DNA of 64,000 nt from Oegoconia quadripuncta (GCA_949316235.1 OX438744.1:2232001-2296000), one strand, 5' to 3'. Positions 31,196 through 42,491 are shown, numbered from the stretch's first letter. A program made the numbers and translations. Notes: generated from the letters alone by a model not told the origin.

Positions 31196-31470
31196 TACCT
31201 TGTGTAATATTCCACCAATATTTCCCGTAATACTCTCATGTGGAAATCTTTGTAAGAAAACCGACCCTTCTCATTTCACCAATTCTATTTAGACGCCATT
31301 TACAGCTGAATAGTGTAACGGTGAACAAATTCACTCAACAATACAAAGGTTGCCGCAAAACGCTCATTATCAGCTTCGATGCACGGAATAACGACATTAC
31401 AACACAAAACATTCGAGATAGGTATCATTGGTACTGAAACGGGGGTGTCAATGATAAAGGTTGTGCTGCA

Positions 31471-31907
31471 CATATTAGGTCCTTACCTATGAAATTGGCA
31501 TTTTGTATGAAGAATTTCATTAAGACTATTTTCTCCATACAAACATTTTTGATTTTTTTTTGGGAACGGCAAAATCGAAATTTAGCTAAACTTTGTGTGT
31601 ATTATCGGATAACATTAAGTTAAGTATAGGCAGCGTTAATTTTTAAATGTAACCGCTTTATAAAAGTTTCAGCGAATCTAAGAAATGGTTATGGGAAGCA
31701 CATGAAAAGAGCTCTGTTCAAATTTTTTTTATTATGTGATTTAGCCCAGAAATTAAAAACATTTCATGTGAAACCTTGAAATAATATTCCATTTTCCAAA
31801 TAAAAAACAAATTTGGATATAGCTTTGAAAATCGCAGGAATTGGTACATATGATTAACGAAGAAAAAAACTCCAATTTCATAGGTAAAGACCCAATATTA
31901 CCTTCTG
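31471..31907 (-). mobile_element. MITE-T copy 4, inverted
   Basis: TA|TTAGGTCCTTACCTATGAAA at the left and 'aggtaaagacccaa'|TA at the right. It is the reverse complement of copies 1-3, with an intact pair of ends. Confidence 0.85.
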
Positions 31908-32740
31908 TTTATTAACTCTTTTATAGCGGATCACATAGTTTATTATAAAATAGGTCGATCGAAGACCGCTCTGGCGCGACGGTGCGAGCTCTCTCCCGAT
32001 TTTTTTTTTTTCGTTTTATTCTCTCCTCTCGGAGAAGACAAAGAGATCTAAGGCCATATAGCCATGTCTTATTTCTCTTATTTCTTCAGTTTATAAGCCA
32101 GTCTCAGTCAAAACAAGTAATTCGTCGTATACTTGGCGTATACAGAGTCTAGTCACAGTCAAGCCATTCTTCAGTAAAGTGGCAGAATGCTTTACAAAAG
32201 ATTTTGGCGGCTTCTTGTGGGAACCAGGAAGATTCGTTACGCACTTTAATTTACACTTCCCTTCACTTGTACACCATCACTAACTTTTGCTGCACAATAT
32301 TCTGCCATTATTAAGCTTCAAAAGTCAGAATGCACAAATTATAAGAATTATAAAGAGAAATGCAACTTCACTCGCCGAGATCCCGCTAAAAAACCTCTCC
32401 CGACTGAATTTCTATTCCTTATTTAAATCATATTTCTTTTTCCAAACCACGCGCCGTCTACATGCGGCCAGCATTATATCACACGATCCCAAGCGTTCTC
32501 CTTGGACCGTCGCCGCAGTACCTATTAAAATGAAGCGGGCTTCCGACTCGAAATCGAATGCCGTTGGATTCAACAAAATTTACTTGACAATTTCAGGTCA
32601 TAGTATAAAAAAATCGACAAATTATGAGCTCCAAAGTTTACAGTCTTGTTGCAAATCTCGTAAAGTTATAAGCTCGTATCGTCAGTGCGAAAGCTCATTA
32701 TCTTTAACAATTATTTCTCCAATGGTTATCAGATCGAAAT
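31908..32740. other. No confident feature
   Basis: A plus ORF of 228 codons begins with TTG at 32287 and ends at 32973. It lacks recognisable domains, and its last 75 codons lie inside antisense repeat E, so it is probably fortuitous. A poly-T run with 'tcctctcggagaag' near 32000-32030 looks like a minus-strand transcript end. Confidence 0.35.
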
Positions 32741-32744
32741 TTAA

Positions 32745-33010
32745 GGGTATTAATTTAAGATTTACCCGTCGTTTCCCGTATGTGTCGTCAATGGCGACTA
32801 AGGGACTTTCCACTAAAAACATCTATAGATTTGCACGTTTTAACGGCGATGCGCTGACATCCTGTCACATGTGCATTTCTGTATATGTAAAAAAGTGGAC
32901 CAAAGATATTGTTTCAAGCATTAATCTTTTAATATTTGGAACATTCAAACGCTTATGCTTAGGTTACCTCTGACCACCCCATTTGGGATAAAGGTCGTGA
33001 TATTATGTAA
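32745..33010 (-). repeat. Repeat E copy
   Basis: Minus strand: 'gacctttatcccaaatgggg', 'acatgtgacaggatg', 'tctatagatgtttttagtgg' and 'aaagtcccttagtcgcc'. It gives the full order of the family. Confidence 0.65.
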
Positions 33011-33439
33011 GGATGTGTTTCCTAACATATAAGTGATTGTATATTAAATGCCAGAGCTTAGAACCTCTTCATACTGTCTTTTACTCGGACATTTTTATCT
33101 CCTCATAAGCCTACTCTACATTTTATGAGGGTTAATTCTATTGACCACATTAAAGCGGAGAAGAACGAGGAAATCTAAAAATATTAACCGCAACCTGTAT
33201 TCATTCGGATTTAGTATGTTTAAGGATCTTAAATGTATATTTTAGTTTATAGGGTTCCTGGTCCTTGAAAGGTAAAAAGGAACCCATGTAGATAAAAAAT
33301 GTGACGTTTTCAAGTGATAATTTTTATCCTACGAAAACCCTAACTACTAACTAACTTGTTAGTATAATGTAATATAAATATTTAATTAAGTATGTATATG
33401 AAACAACAAATTTATAAAACACAATTAAAAATACCTATA

Positions 33440-33660
33440 TATCTTATAGAAAAAATACGCCGTCCAACTCGCTTCCGTGAGGCATAAGTACCTAATACGC
33501 TAGCGCTATTGCCCCGCTGAATACATAAGCTCAGCTGCTGAGCAAAGTAGGCACCAGCTCTCACATCTTCAGAGGCGTGGACCAGTCTAACGGATAAATC
33601 CTTTACAAATTGTTTCGTGTCAGAAGACCACGGGCCCAATGTCTCCACTGCAAGATTTGA
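33440..33660 (-). pseudogene. LINE ORF2 C-terminal fragment (VETLGPWS...QRGNSASVLGT)
   Basis: The minus ORF reads METLGPWSSDTKQFVKDLSV, RLVHASEDVRAGAYFAQQLS and LCIQRGNSASVLGTY before a decayed end. 'QRGN.AsvLGT' is the very end of a widespread metazoan LINE ORF2 (recalled pattern). A LINE-gamma-like 'gtgacgttttcaagtgataa' lies just downstream at 33300. Confidence 0.6.
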
Positions 33661-33720
33661 TTTGATTTAGATTAGATTAGATTAGATTAGATTTATTTAG
33701 TTCACTTTTACAATAGCATG
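33661..33720 (-). repeat. (TTAGA)n tail and following LINE end
   Basis: Five 'attag' units at 33667-33692 border 'tttatttagttcacttttac'. It is the tail of a minus-strand LINE. 33721-34610 holds no gene. Confidence 0.55.
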
Positions 33721-34614
33721 TCATACATACAGTTTCGTAAATTTATGAAATTTAAAATAAAAGTGATTGTCAAACATAAAACAAAAAATAATAACATAAA
33801 AAACAAATTCCTGTATACAATAGTAAAACATATTGTTATATGTATGTCAAAATTAATTAAGAAAGTATAAGTATGTAACCATTGTTACGTCAACGTCATA
33901 CCATTTTAGAATAATCAAAATGAAATAAAACAAAACAAAATACAATATAAACCATGTCATGAGATTATTGATATGCCATAATCACCTTTGTCAAATTATA
34001 GTTGAATACAAGTTAAAATAGTAATATTAAAATAGAAATTTGATGCTTTGTTGTTAATTTGTCGGTCAATGCTCAAGGAAGGAAGAAGATGTCTTTATTA
34101 TCTTCTTTAGCCTAAACGGCTTGACCGATTTCGAAGTGTATGCTGTCACTAGATTCGCCTTGATCCCTGGAGTGTCATAGAATATGATTTATGGTGAACA
34201 ATCCAACATGGTGCCCGAGAAATACAAAATATGCTGTCGGGGAATAGAAGAGTATTACGAGATAAGATTATCAGATGTAAGTATTACGAGTAAGACTAAA
34301 AGAGCATCGGTCTACAGAATAATACCTATAATTGAATATATAGACCATCAAACCAAGCAAATATACCTATCTGTTGCAACAATACAATAAAAAATAGAAT
34401 CAAAATGGCGCATTAAAGAGGAATAAAGTTATATTTCAACTTACGCCAAAGTATCACCTCGGGCTTGTACTCAGAATGATCAAATCTTTCGTAAGTGTTC
34501 AGTTTGCCACAGCATATATGAAAACAGTGACATAAGTTGATGCAGATTCTCGAGACATGCCGTAAACGGAGTGTATCGGTGATTTTTGGCGCGTTCAAAT
34601 CGGCGAAAAAACAT

Positions 34615-34930
34615 TTATGTCATAGAAAAAAATTATCACTTAAAAACGTCACATTTTATGACTTTTAAAATTAATGACATTACTGTTTATTCACAAAAGC
34701 TGACCTGAGCTCCCCAGACGAGCAAGAACCTCTATGGTTGCTCTTTCTAAGTAAGTTTTGGGTTACAATGTGAATTATATTTTATAATTAGACTGAATAT
34801 CGCCGAGTCGCCTGCTGTTCATGCTTGCTTATCATCCAAGTAATCATGAAATTTATAAAAGGCTTCTGTAAATAATGTCTGCTTTATGATGGTTTTGAAT
34901 TTATATAAAGGCATTCATAGACCTGAATTT
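34615..34930 (-). mobile_element. LINE-gamma 3' end
   Basis: 'aaaacgtcacattttatgac', 'ctccccagacgagcaagaac', 'gactgaatatcgccgag', 'tcatgcttgcttatcatcc'. It shows, uninterrupted, the junction that the L2-like LINE splits at 41800. Confidence 0.7.
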
Positions 34931-35630
34931 ATCTTCACTCGTTGGTTCGAGAAAATTGCAAATTTTAATAGGCTAGCTTAATGTTCGTTATTTTCTAAAC
35001 TTAATTTAAAATAAAATGAAGAGACTCATTCAATCACTCACTCAATCAAAATTCAAAAATCAAAAAAAATAAAACAACTGAATTCAGTAAGATTCAATGC
35101 CCAACTTAACCTTAATTATATATCACCCCCTCTGGCGGCAAAGCCTATCAAACAAAACAATAATCATGATAAAAAAAACATACAAACGGCCGAATTGACA
35201 ATCTCCTTCTTTTTGAAGTCCGTTAAAAATCGGTCATTGGTTGACGAAGAAATCGCGTAACAAACATACCAAAAATTGAGAACCTCCTTTTATTGAAGTT
35301 CGTTAAAAATAGAAAATATTGCAGCCCCATTTTCTTCCAGAATCCATAGTACTCATCAGTAATAACTTTGAAATGGAATGATCACGCTGACATGCGCAAG
35401 TCTAGGCAAAGTAACATGTCAGTGGCGACACCGGCTCAAAAAAAAAATCAAGTAGTCTATCGACTCCTCTGAATTTTTGTCCGTATACTCGGTTAATAGG
35501 TTTTTACTCGACCACCCGAAAAGGAGGGCAATTTATTCAACGAGTCTATGTACCTATGTTAACTACAGTCTAAACGTCTAAGCCAATTTGGACAAATGAG
35601 GTGTCGCTAGATTCGTACTACTTTCGGGTG
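34931..35630. other. No gene; two 'tgaagt.cgttaaaaat' blocks
   Basis: 35205-35235 and 35285-35315 both read 'cctccttt..ttgaagt.cgttaaaaat', a motif also at 52555-52585. It is probably the end of an old dispersed repeat. Confidence 0.35.
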
Positions 35631-35634
35631 TATG

Positions 35635-35740
35635 CAGACGTTAAGATAAATCGATAAGGCTACAATAAAATTTCTGACTATTTGGACGATAAGGCATGGA
35701 CATAGGCCGCTCGGTGATGTTCAGATTAATTATACAATGT
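35635..35740 (+). mobile_element. LINE-gamma fragment
   Basis: 'aaaatttctgactatttgg', 'gataaggcatggacatagg' and 'ccgctcggtgatgttcag' match 16710-16775. Confidence 0.55.
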
Positions 35741-36043
35741 GGGGTCCAGAAGGATTACTATTTTTTAAAGATCTATCGTCGCGCTTATTTGAAATCTCTA
35801 GTGACAAAAGAGCTGGCTGCTACCTCGAGCAGCATATTAGGATTGCTATACCCTCCCCGGTACGGATACGGTACGGACACGGTACGGATCTTTAGCACGT
35901 TTTCCATCTATCCATGATAGGTAGAAAACTGGCTGTTTCCGTGCTTTTGTATTTCCTTTAGATTTTGAATTTTTATACTCTTTGTAAATAGCTCCGTTTT
36001 TATAGTGTGAGTAAATTATATCAAAAATATAATTTTCTCATTA

Positions 36044-36531
36044 TCTGATTAATATTATAAAAACGAAAGTTTGGATGTTTGTTTATTGCTTAATCACGGC
36101 GAATTGAATGAACGGATTTGGATGAAATATGGTATATAGGTAAGAAATACCTTTGATTAAGACAAAGGCTATTGTTTATCTCGCTAAAGTGAGAATTCCC
36201 GCGGGATAAACAAATTAAACATATAAATTTCCATCCATATGTTGTCAACATACCGAACATCCGCACTAAGCGCCTTGATTCATCATTTATAATGCGGACT
36301 GCTAAGGTATGGAACTCACTGCCCGCGTCGGTTTTTCCCGACACTTACAACCTTGGGATCTTCAAGTCTAGAGTGAATAGGCATTTACTGGGTGCGCGTG
36401 ATACATCTTCGGCTACATCGTCACTTTCCATCAGGTGAGATTGTAGTCAAATGCGAAACCAGTCTTTAATAAAAAAAAAAATCTGCGGTACAGTTATTCT
36501 AACACAGACGAAGCCGCGGGCGGAAAGCTAG
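36044..36531 (+). mobile_element. Helitron-like repeat with A|TC...CTAG|T ends, split by LINE-zeta
   Basis: TCTGATTAATATTATAAAAA at the start and 'gggcggaaagctag' at the end, with host A before and T after, as Helitrons insert between A and T. The body is split at 'caaattaaac' (36213) and resumes 'atctgcggtacag' (36481). Confidence 0.75.
36214..36480 (+). pseudogene. LINE-zeta ORF2 C-terminus, open
   Basis: From about 36225 one frame reads NFHPYVVNIPNIRTKRLDSS, FIMRTAKVWNSLPASVFPDT, YNLGIFKSRVNRHLLGARDT, SSATSSLSIR and a TGA stop, without interruption. This is the C-terminal end of a jockey-group LINE (family knowledge). Then follow 'gattgtagtcaaatgcg' and poly-A at 36469-36480. It has no own start because it is 5'-truncated. 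Confidence 0.8.
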
Positions 36532-36659
36532 TAATATGTTTTTTCGATTGAAAAGAGTTGTAAAAGAGCTACCCTTGAGTGTCTTGCTCGTTCCTCCCAG
36601 GGGAATCAGCTTTGTGAATTAGTAGCAATTTTAATTTCAATATTACGAGTGTTTATCCC

Positions 36660-37045
36660 ACACGGCATTCCATACATACTTTTGGAAACATAAGCCGATT
36701 CTAATGAAACACAGATCTAAAAAGTTAGTGGGAAACATTTTCAATATTTCGAATTTCAAAGAATATATTGTAATTTTTCTGTTACTATGGAAAACTTTTT
36801 TTTATGTACAACGGGTTAGCACATGACCTCAATCACACCTCATGTGTGTTCTCCGGATTCATAAATCCTATGTTGTTTATATTGAGCTACGGAGGTTATA
36901 TTTCAATATTCTTTTTCGAAAATGTTCTCTACTTACTGTTGAAATCTATATACTTGCTTTATACTATAAGCATAAAGTTTCATTAGAATCGTTTTACACG
37001 TTTCGAAAATTTTGGACTTTAATTTTGTATGGAATATTAAGTAAT
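36660..37045. mobile_element. MITE-H copy 2
   Basis: Inverted ends: 'attccatacatacttttgga' and 'gccgattctaatgaaac' at the left, 'gtttcattagaatcg' and 'ttttgtatggaat' at the right. It is interrupted by a SINE-B. Confidence 0.65.
36797..36898 (-). mobile_element. SINE-B with large internal deletion
   Basis: The tail ('ttttttttatgtacaacggg') and the head ('tatattgagctacggagg') are separated by only 50 bp instead of about 250. Confidence 0.75.
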
Positions 37046-37065
37046 ATTAATATTGTTTTAATATT

Positions 37066-37255
37066 TAAGGTTGTGTTAATATTAAGTAGTACAGTGGCAC
37101 CACTCTGCCTTTCAGCTCCACAGAATACCAGCGTCGTGGTTGCTCCAACCCGACACATACTGAGTGGAGACCTTTTTGGATTTAGTATATTGTAAACTTA
37201 TGTATAAAATACTCTTATAGCAGAAATCCAAATTAAAACTTTCGTTCTTTTTTTT
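37066..37255 (+). repeat. Repeat F copy 1
   Basis: 'attaagtagtacagtggcac' to 'aaatccaaattaaaac', nearly identical in order to 59337-59530. It ends in a T/C-rich (CTTT) run, so it is perhaps a LINE 3' UTR. Confidence 0.65.
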
Positions 37256-37601
37256 CTTTATTTATCCATAGAACATTATTTAAACAATCTTCACTATAAG
37301 TCCCCTACGAAAACCGGTAAAGGTTTGTGTGTAGTGCCAATGAGGTCACTGACCCGCCGTGTTATTAATTATTACAAAAGGTATGTAACGTAACTTAAAT
37401 ATCTAGATACATAAAATAATGTGCGAAAGCAAGTAGACGTGTCTCTTTATCGAAATAAAATTTGTTGGAAGGGCACTTACTACATAGTCTTACTTTCTTT
37501 CCTTCGAATAACATTCGGCATAAACCGCTTAGGTTAATGTCAAATGTTATATCCAATGAAATAAAATCTTTTGATTGATTGATTAATATACATACATATA
37601 T
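37256..37601. other. No gene seen
   Basis: AT-rich sequence. A 'gattgattgatta' tail-like run lies at 37572-37586. Confidence 0.3.
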
Positions 37602-37842
37602 AAAGTCACACCTGTTTCCCGTAGCGGTAGGCAGAGACCACAGACTTCCACTTGCTACGATCCTGACAAACCTCTTTTGCTTCATTCACTCTCATAAGAT
37701 TGTTAATACAAGCTCGTCGGTTTAGGGTTCTCTTGACTAGGCCTTTCTTTAAGACGTCCCCGATTTGATCATGGTACATTCGCCGTGGTCTTCCTCTACC
37801 AACACCACCATCCACATTCGCTCCGTATCTTTCCAGTACCCC
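37602..37842 (-). pseudogene. LINE ORF2 C-terminal fragment (GRGRPRRMY...KEVCQDRSKW)
   Basis: The minus frame reads VDGGVGRGRPRRMYHDQIGD, LKKGLVKRTLNRRACINNLM and EAKEVCQDRSKWKSVVSAY. The GRGRPRR..., NRRACM and CxDRSxWRSVVSAYP order is a common insect LINE ORF2 ending (recalled). The frame is open to its stop. The clade is not fixed. Confidence 0.65.
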
Positions 37843-37848
37843 ATCAAA

Positions 37849-38235
37849 TCAAATCAAATCAAAAATGTTTTATTTCGTAAGTTATAAGAGTAACATTTGA
37901 AATCGCCATGACATACAGTTATCGCTCATTCACTAGGCAGTCTCCCCAGAGAAGAACGAGCAAGAAACTCAGGGGTTGCTCTTTTTGAATAAGTCAATGC
38001 AAATTCAATTTGGAATAATTGTTAAATTTATGATTCGCCAAAGAAAAATAAGAATAAAATATACTGGATATTGCCCAGCGGTTCATGTCCACGCATTCTT
38101 ATCACACAGATAGTCAAAAATTTTATAATAGCCTTTGCATAGTTTCCTTATAATGGTTGTTTTAAATTTATTTAAAGGCAAATTTTGAATGTCTACCGGA
38201 ACCTTATTATAAAAGCCTCATTATAAAATCCAAAT
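37849..38235 (-). mobile_element. LINE-gamma 3' end
   Basis: Four 'tcaaa' units (37846-37864) are the tail. The rest is the mirror of 16720-17000, including 'atgcgtggacatgaaccgc'. Confidence 0.8.
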
Positions 38236-38283
38236 GGGTATCACATTATACATCCCTACAAAAGAAATTCAAAAATAGGCTTC

Positions 38284-38319
38284 TAAAAATGTCGCATGAC
38301 GCGTCATGCGACATTTTTA
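38284..38319. promoter_or_regulatory. Perfect 36-bp palindrome centred on ACGCGT
   Basis: Each half reads taaaaatgtcgcatgacg; the two halves are exact reverse complements without a spacer. It contains GCATGACGCGTCATGC. No flanking repeat of this window explains it. Protein-binding or cruciform potential is an inference. Confidence 0.9.
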
Positions 38320-38561
38320 ATCTCGCCTCTGTTAATTCTGTGGTTGCATCTCTAGCGCTCTTTGATTGTATGTCGTCAGTAATAACCTCGAGGACACACA
38401 AAAGTTGGTTTACTACAAAGAGGATTTCTCAGAACTGCCTCAGGACGAATATGAATTGAAATAAATACATTTCCAACTTTCATGTTGTTGTTTTGTGACC
38501 CCTGACGCATAAATAGCAATGTACAGCATATTTGTTTCTGTGTACATGGGTCTATCTATGC

Positions 38562-38765
38562 TATCATCATCATCATCAGTCCGTAAACATCCCACTGCAG
38601 GGATGTAGATCTTCCCTCATATTGAGGGAGGATGGGGCCTTAGTCCGCCACGTTGGGGACTTCACATGCCTTGGAATTTTTATTTCTCAGGCATGCAGGT
38701 TTCCTCACGATCTTTTCCTTCACCGTTCAAGAGCAGTCGGATAAATTAAATATAAATTAAACGGA
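38562..38765 (-). mobile_element. SINE-C, partial
   Basis: 'catcatcatcatcagtccgt', 'aaacatcccactgcaggga', 'aggtttcctcacgatctttt'. It lacks the tRNA-like region found in the 56931 copy. Confidence 0.65.
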
Positions 38766-38772
38766 TAAATTT

Positions 38773-38895
38773 GACGACCTCTTTGGTGTAGTGGTTAGAA
38801 ACTCTGCTGATATACCAAAAGGTCGCGGGTTAGCATCCCGCTTGGGGCATATGTTTGTATGATGAATACGGACATGTGTACCTCGGGTACAAATG
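38773..38895 (+). mobile_element. SINE-A, head only
   Basis: 'gacgacctctttggtgtagt' head. The B-box region is mutated to 'cgggttagcatcccgc'. It ends at 'gtacctcgggtacaaatg'. 38896-39340 is without features. Confidence 0.75.
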
Positions 38896-39344
38896 TCGAC
38901 TTTCTATACATACCTATTTGGGTTTCCTACAATTAAGAACAAAATTTTTGAATTTAGATTGAATTCAGAGTTAGAAAACAATCTTGCGAATTAAACTCGC
39001 TTCATCTTCATAAAAGGTACAAATAATAATTTCACTTTCACCGCTTTCATTCAGCTTGTTTAATCTGCTTGTCACACACACTCGTTCTAAATATGGCCTG
39101 ATCTCATTCAATGTAATAAAAATAAATAAAATATTACTGAGTTACCTGCTTTTTATTATGTCTCGCTTGTTAAGTCAAACGGAAATTTATTTTCGTTTTT
39201 TTTTTTTAATGTGAAAACTCGACAGAGACAACCAAACTCTGTAGCGAACTTCTTGTGTGAAAACATATTATTTGCAAATAAAACAATATCCGAGAGTTTT
39301 CATTCAAATTAAAAATTAACAAAACGCCTGAGAGAATATATTTT

Positions 39345-39665
39345 AACCGCTTCCGAGGCTCAAAGTTTACGATTCGGAGGTCGCGGGTTCGATCCTCAGA
39401 GGGGTACATGTTTAAGTATTCGGTTTGGTTGGTGGTAGAGCATTTTAAATGCCCATCAGGCTAGCTACCACCATCTTATCTGAATCTGCCGCCAAGCAGC
39501 AATGTTAATAGCATTGTTGTGTTCCGGTTGTCAGTGATAAGATAGCCAGTCCCCCAAATGTGTTGGGGTTTCCAGGTCAGTACGCTTCCCCCTTCGACTT
39601 TATCTTCACTTAACATCAGGTGTGATTGAGATCAAGTAAAAACCCGTTGTGCATTAAAAAAAAAT
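39345..39665 (+). mobile_element. SINE-B, full length
   Basis: Head 'ccgcttccgaggctcaaag', B-box GGGTTCGATCCTC, tail 'ccgttgtgcattaaaaaaaa'. Confidence 0.85.
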
Positions 39666-39704
39666 TACGGAAATATCATCTACGTAAAAAAACACATGTC
39701 TATA

Positions 39705-40037
39705 CAGCATTTTTTATGCACATCAGGTTAGCACTTGACCTCAATCACACGTGATTTTAAGTGAAGATGAGGTCGAAAGTAAAAGCGTGACTGACCCGGA
39801 AACCCCATCTTATTTGGGGGATTGGCTATATTACCTCTGACAATCGGAACAGGACATTCATATTAACATTGCTGTTTGGCGGCATGCATAGATAAGTGGT
39901 GGTAGTTAGCCAGGCATATTTAAAATGCCCTACCACCAATCAAACCGATTACTAAACATGTACCCCGCTGGGGATAGAACCCGCGACCTCTGAATTGTAA
40001 ACCCTATGTTGTACACATTGAGCCACAGAGGCGGTTA
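39705..40037 (-). mobile_element. SINE-B, full length
   Basis: Minus strand head 'gcctctgtggctcaatgtgt' at 40037 downward. The end 'ttttttatgcacatcagg' is at 39708. Confidence 0.85.
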
Positions 40038-40138
40038 TAAAATTTGGTACCGCTTTGGCGCTATACCCTATCAAACATTATAAAAATCTATCAAAAATTG
40101 ACGAAGATAGCGCGTAACACACGTAACAAAAAAATCTT

Positions 40139-40457
40139 CTTTTTTTTAAGCACAACGGGTTGATACTTGACCTAAATCACACCTGATGTTAAGTGAAAAT
40201 GAAGACGAAGATGGAAGCGTACTGCCCGGAAACCCCAACACATTTGAGGGACTGGCTGTCTTATCCCTGACAACCGGAACACAACAATGCTATTAACATT
40301 GCTACTTGGCGGCAAATTTGGTAGCTAGCCAGGCGGACATTTAAAATGCCCTACCACCAACCAAACCGAGTATTTAAATATGCACCTCGCTGTGGATCGA
40401 ACCCGCGATCTCCGAAACGTAAACCCAATGTTGTGTACATTGAGCCACGGAGGCGGA
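40139..40457 (-). mobile_element. SINE-B, full length
   Basis: Head 'ccgcctccgtggctcaatgt' at 40457 downward, B-box GGTTCGATCCACA. A 22-bp deletion removes the 'agataagatggtggt' area. Together with the preceding two it forms three SINE-B copies in 1.1 kb. Confidence 0.85.
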
Positions 40458-40734
40458 ATTGCATCAACAGCCTCTCACGAGAAATGGTACAGGCCATAAT
40501 TCACCTCGCGTGCGCAGTGCGGATTGGTGGATATTTATCTGTCCTTGTGCCAAAACGACTGAACCGATTCAAAAAATATTTTTTTAAGCCGGATGGTCCC
40601 TAGCTTTCTTGATTTAGATAGGTTTAGTGGTGTTTTTTAAGAATTAGCTTTAATTAGTACTTTTATGTTAAAGTGCTAACACGTTGTGGATTAAAAAAAA
40701 TCCCAATAAGTAAATTTTAGAGTTAATCAAAATC

Positions 40735-41200
40735 AGAATCAAAAAATGCTTTATTTTGTAGGTAGACGGGTACACTTAAAATAGTCAGATTTTACATTTT
40801 TAAAGCTACTGCTTGTTCAAAAGGCAATTTTCCCTTGAGAAGGACAAGCAAGAAACTCGAGAGGTCGCTCTTTTATAAAAAGGTTTTTATATTACAAAAT
40901 TATTATTTTATATTATAATATTTCATTATTAATTGTGAAATAGCCTGGTTATGCGAACGGGCTGGTTATGTCCATGATTGTTTATCATCTAAGTAATCTG
41001 ATATTTTATATTATGCTTTCTTAATAAGTTTCTGTTTTATAGTATCTTTAAATTTATTGAAAGGAAGATTTTGTATATCAACAGGAACTTTATTGAAAAA
41101 GCGTATACATAACCCTTTGAATGAATTACTGACCTTGTGGAGGCGACTTATGTGACCTGCAAGTTTATCTTTATTTCTTGTAGTGAGCGTCAATAATCAC
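40735..41200 (-). pseudogene. LINE-beta 3' end with ORF2 C-terminus
   Basis: The minus ORF 41011-41193 reads TTRNKDKLAGHISRLHKVSN, SFKGLCIRFFNKVPVDIQNL and FNKFKDTIKQKLIKKA before the frame is lost at the YYK equivalent. The 3' UTR then runs unbroken to 40735. It is the reference copy for this family here. Confidence 0.75.
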
Positions 41201-41570
41201 ATAAAATGAATATCTTGTAATACTTGTTCCAAGTTTTCTATGTTGCCAAGTGGCATTACCTACCGACACTCAACCCTGAGGTGTTTTTACATGAAGGGTG
41301 TATGTAACTAAGGTGCCATAAAGTTTCTCTCATAAAACCGGCACCTTTTTACGACCAACTGCCCTGCTTTGTAATATTGATTGAAATAAAATGTATCATA
41401 TACTCGTTCTTGTACTGGTTGATATTGTATGGTATTATAAAGAAATCATTAGTTGGATAAAACTGACAAAACTGACTTTATATTCTATTAATAGTCCAGT
41501 AAGAATACATAAGTGTAACTTACTATAGCTTTAATAGTAGGATCGCTATCTTATGCTGATATGATAATGT
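41201..41570. other. No feature seen
   Basis: AT-rich, no ORF or repeat match. Confidence 0.3.
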
Positions 41571-41801
41571 GATCAAAGTCAAAGTCAAAGTCAAAAAATA
41601 TTTATTTCGTAGGATAAAGACTATCACTTGAAAACGTCACATTTTTTATCTTAATATTAAAATTATTGACATTATTGCTCATTCGCAAAGCAGATTCCCC
41701 AGAGAAGAACGAGCAAGAAACTCAAGGGTTACTATTTTAAATAAGTTTGGGTTACAATTATATTATATTGTATAATTAGACTGAATATCGCCGAGCGGTC
41801 T

Positions 41802-42491
41802 ATGTATGAATCTTCACCATCGGTTCCGCAAGAATATAGGAGTATTAAACATACAAATTTTTCATCTGAGGGTACATTGATACAGAAAACTCCGCAACAA
41901 CAAGCGGATAATGATCCGAGTGGTGAATCAGCTGCTTGCGACCGGCACGACACTATTAGCCGATGCCCCGATGTTACGAATGACGAGGCGATGACTCAGG
42001 CGCAACGACAACGGCCGGTGCAGACTGTCGTACACACTGTCGGGTCGTTCGAATGCAATAATAACACAATATCACAAAATACTTTAGCGGACATTGCTCG
42101 AGGAGGAATTTTTAGATCGCAGCCACACAATGAGGAATGGATTACGGTACAGCGAAAGAGGATGAAAAATAGATTTATTGGCAAGAGGGGAAATGCATCA
42201 ACAGACCCCGATGAAAAGTTCAAGGCGGCGGAGATTAATATTCCCTTATATATATACAATGTTGCGAAGGATGTGTCCGTGTGTGACATACTTAGCTATA
42301 TCGAGAATAAGGTTAAAATAAAGGTGGCAATAAACAAGATAATTATGAAAACTTCAAAAGAGTATGATGCCTACAAGATTTATGTACCCAAACATAAAAT
42401 TGAAATATTTCTAAAAGAAGATTTCTGGCCTGATGGGATAGCGTACCGGCGTTTTGTTAATTTCCGAGATGTTACTGATAAAAAACAATGA
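41802..42491 (+). pseudogene. L2-like LINE ORF1, N-terminally truncated
   Basis: The reading frame is 229 codons, but its ATG (41802) lies in the TATGT target duplication, so the original N-terminus is gone. Residues 1-115 are low-complexity and polar. From about residue 111 (EEWITVQRKRMKNRFIGKRG) begins a conserved block, followed by FKAAEINIPLYIYNVAKDVS, DILSYIENKVKI and FWPDGIAYRRFVNF. This domain recurs in ORF1 of CR1/L2-group elements and is presumed to bind RNA (family knowledge plus inference). The N-terminal zinc or PHD finger often found in such ORF1s is absent. ORF2 starts 45 bp downstream. Confidence 0.7.

Noticed and set aside
32287..32973. 228-codon plus-strand ORF as a gene
   Set aside because: It starts with TTG, has no recognisable domain, and its 3' third is antisense to repeat E.
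33661..33695. TTAGA units as telomeric repeat
   Set aside because: The insect telomere unit is TTAGG; here five ATTAG units border a LINE-like end, consistent with a LINE tail.
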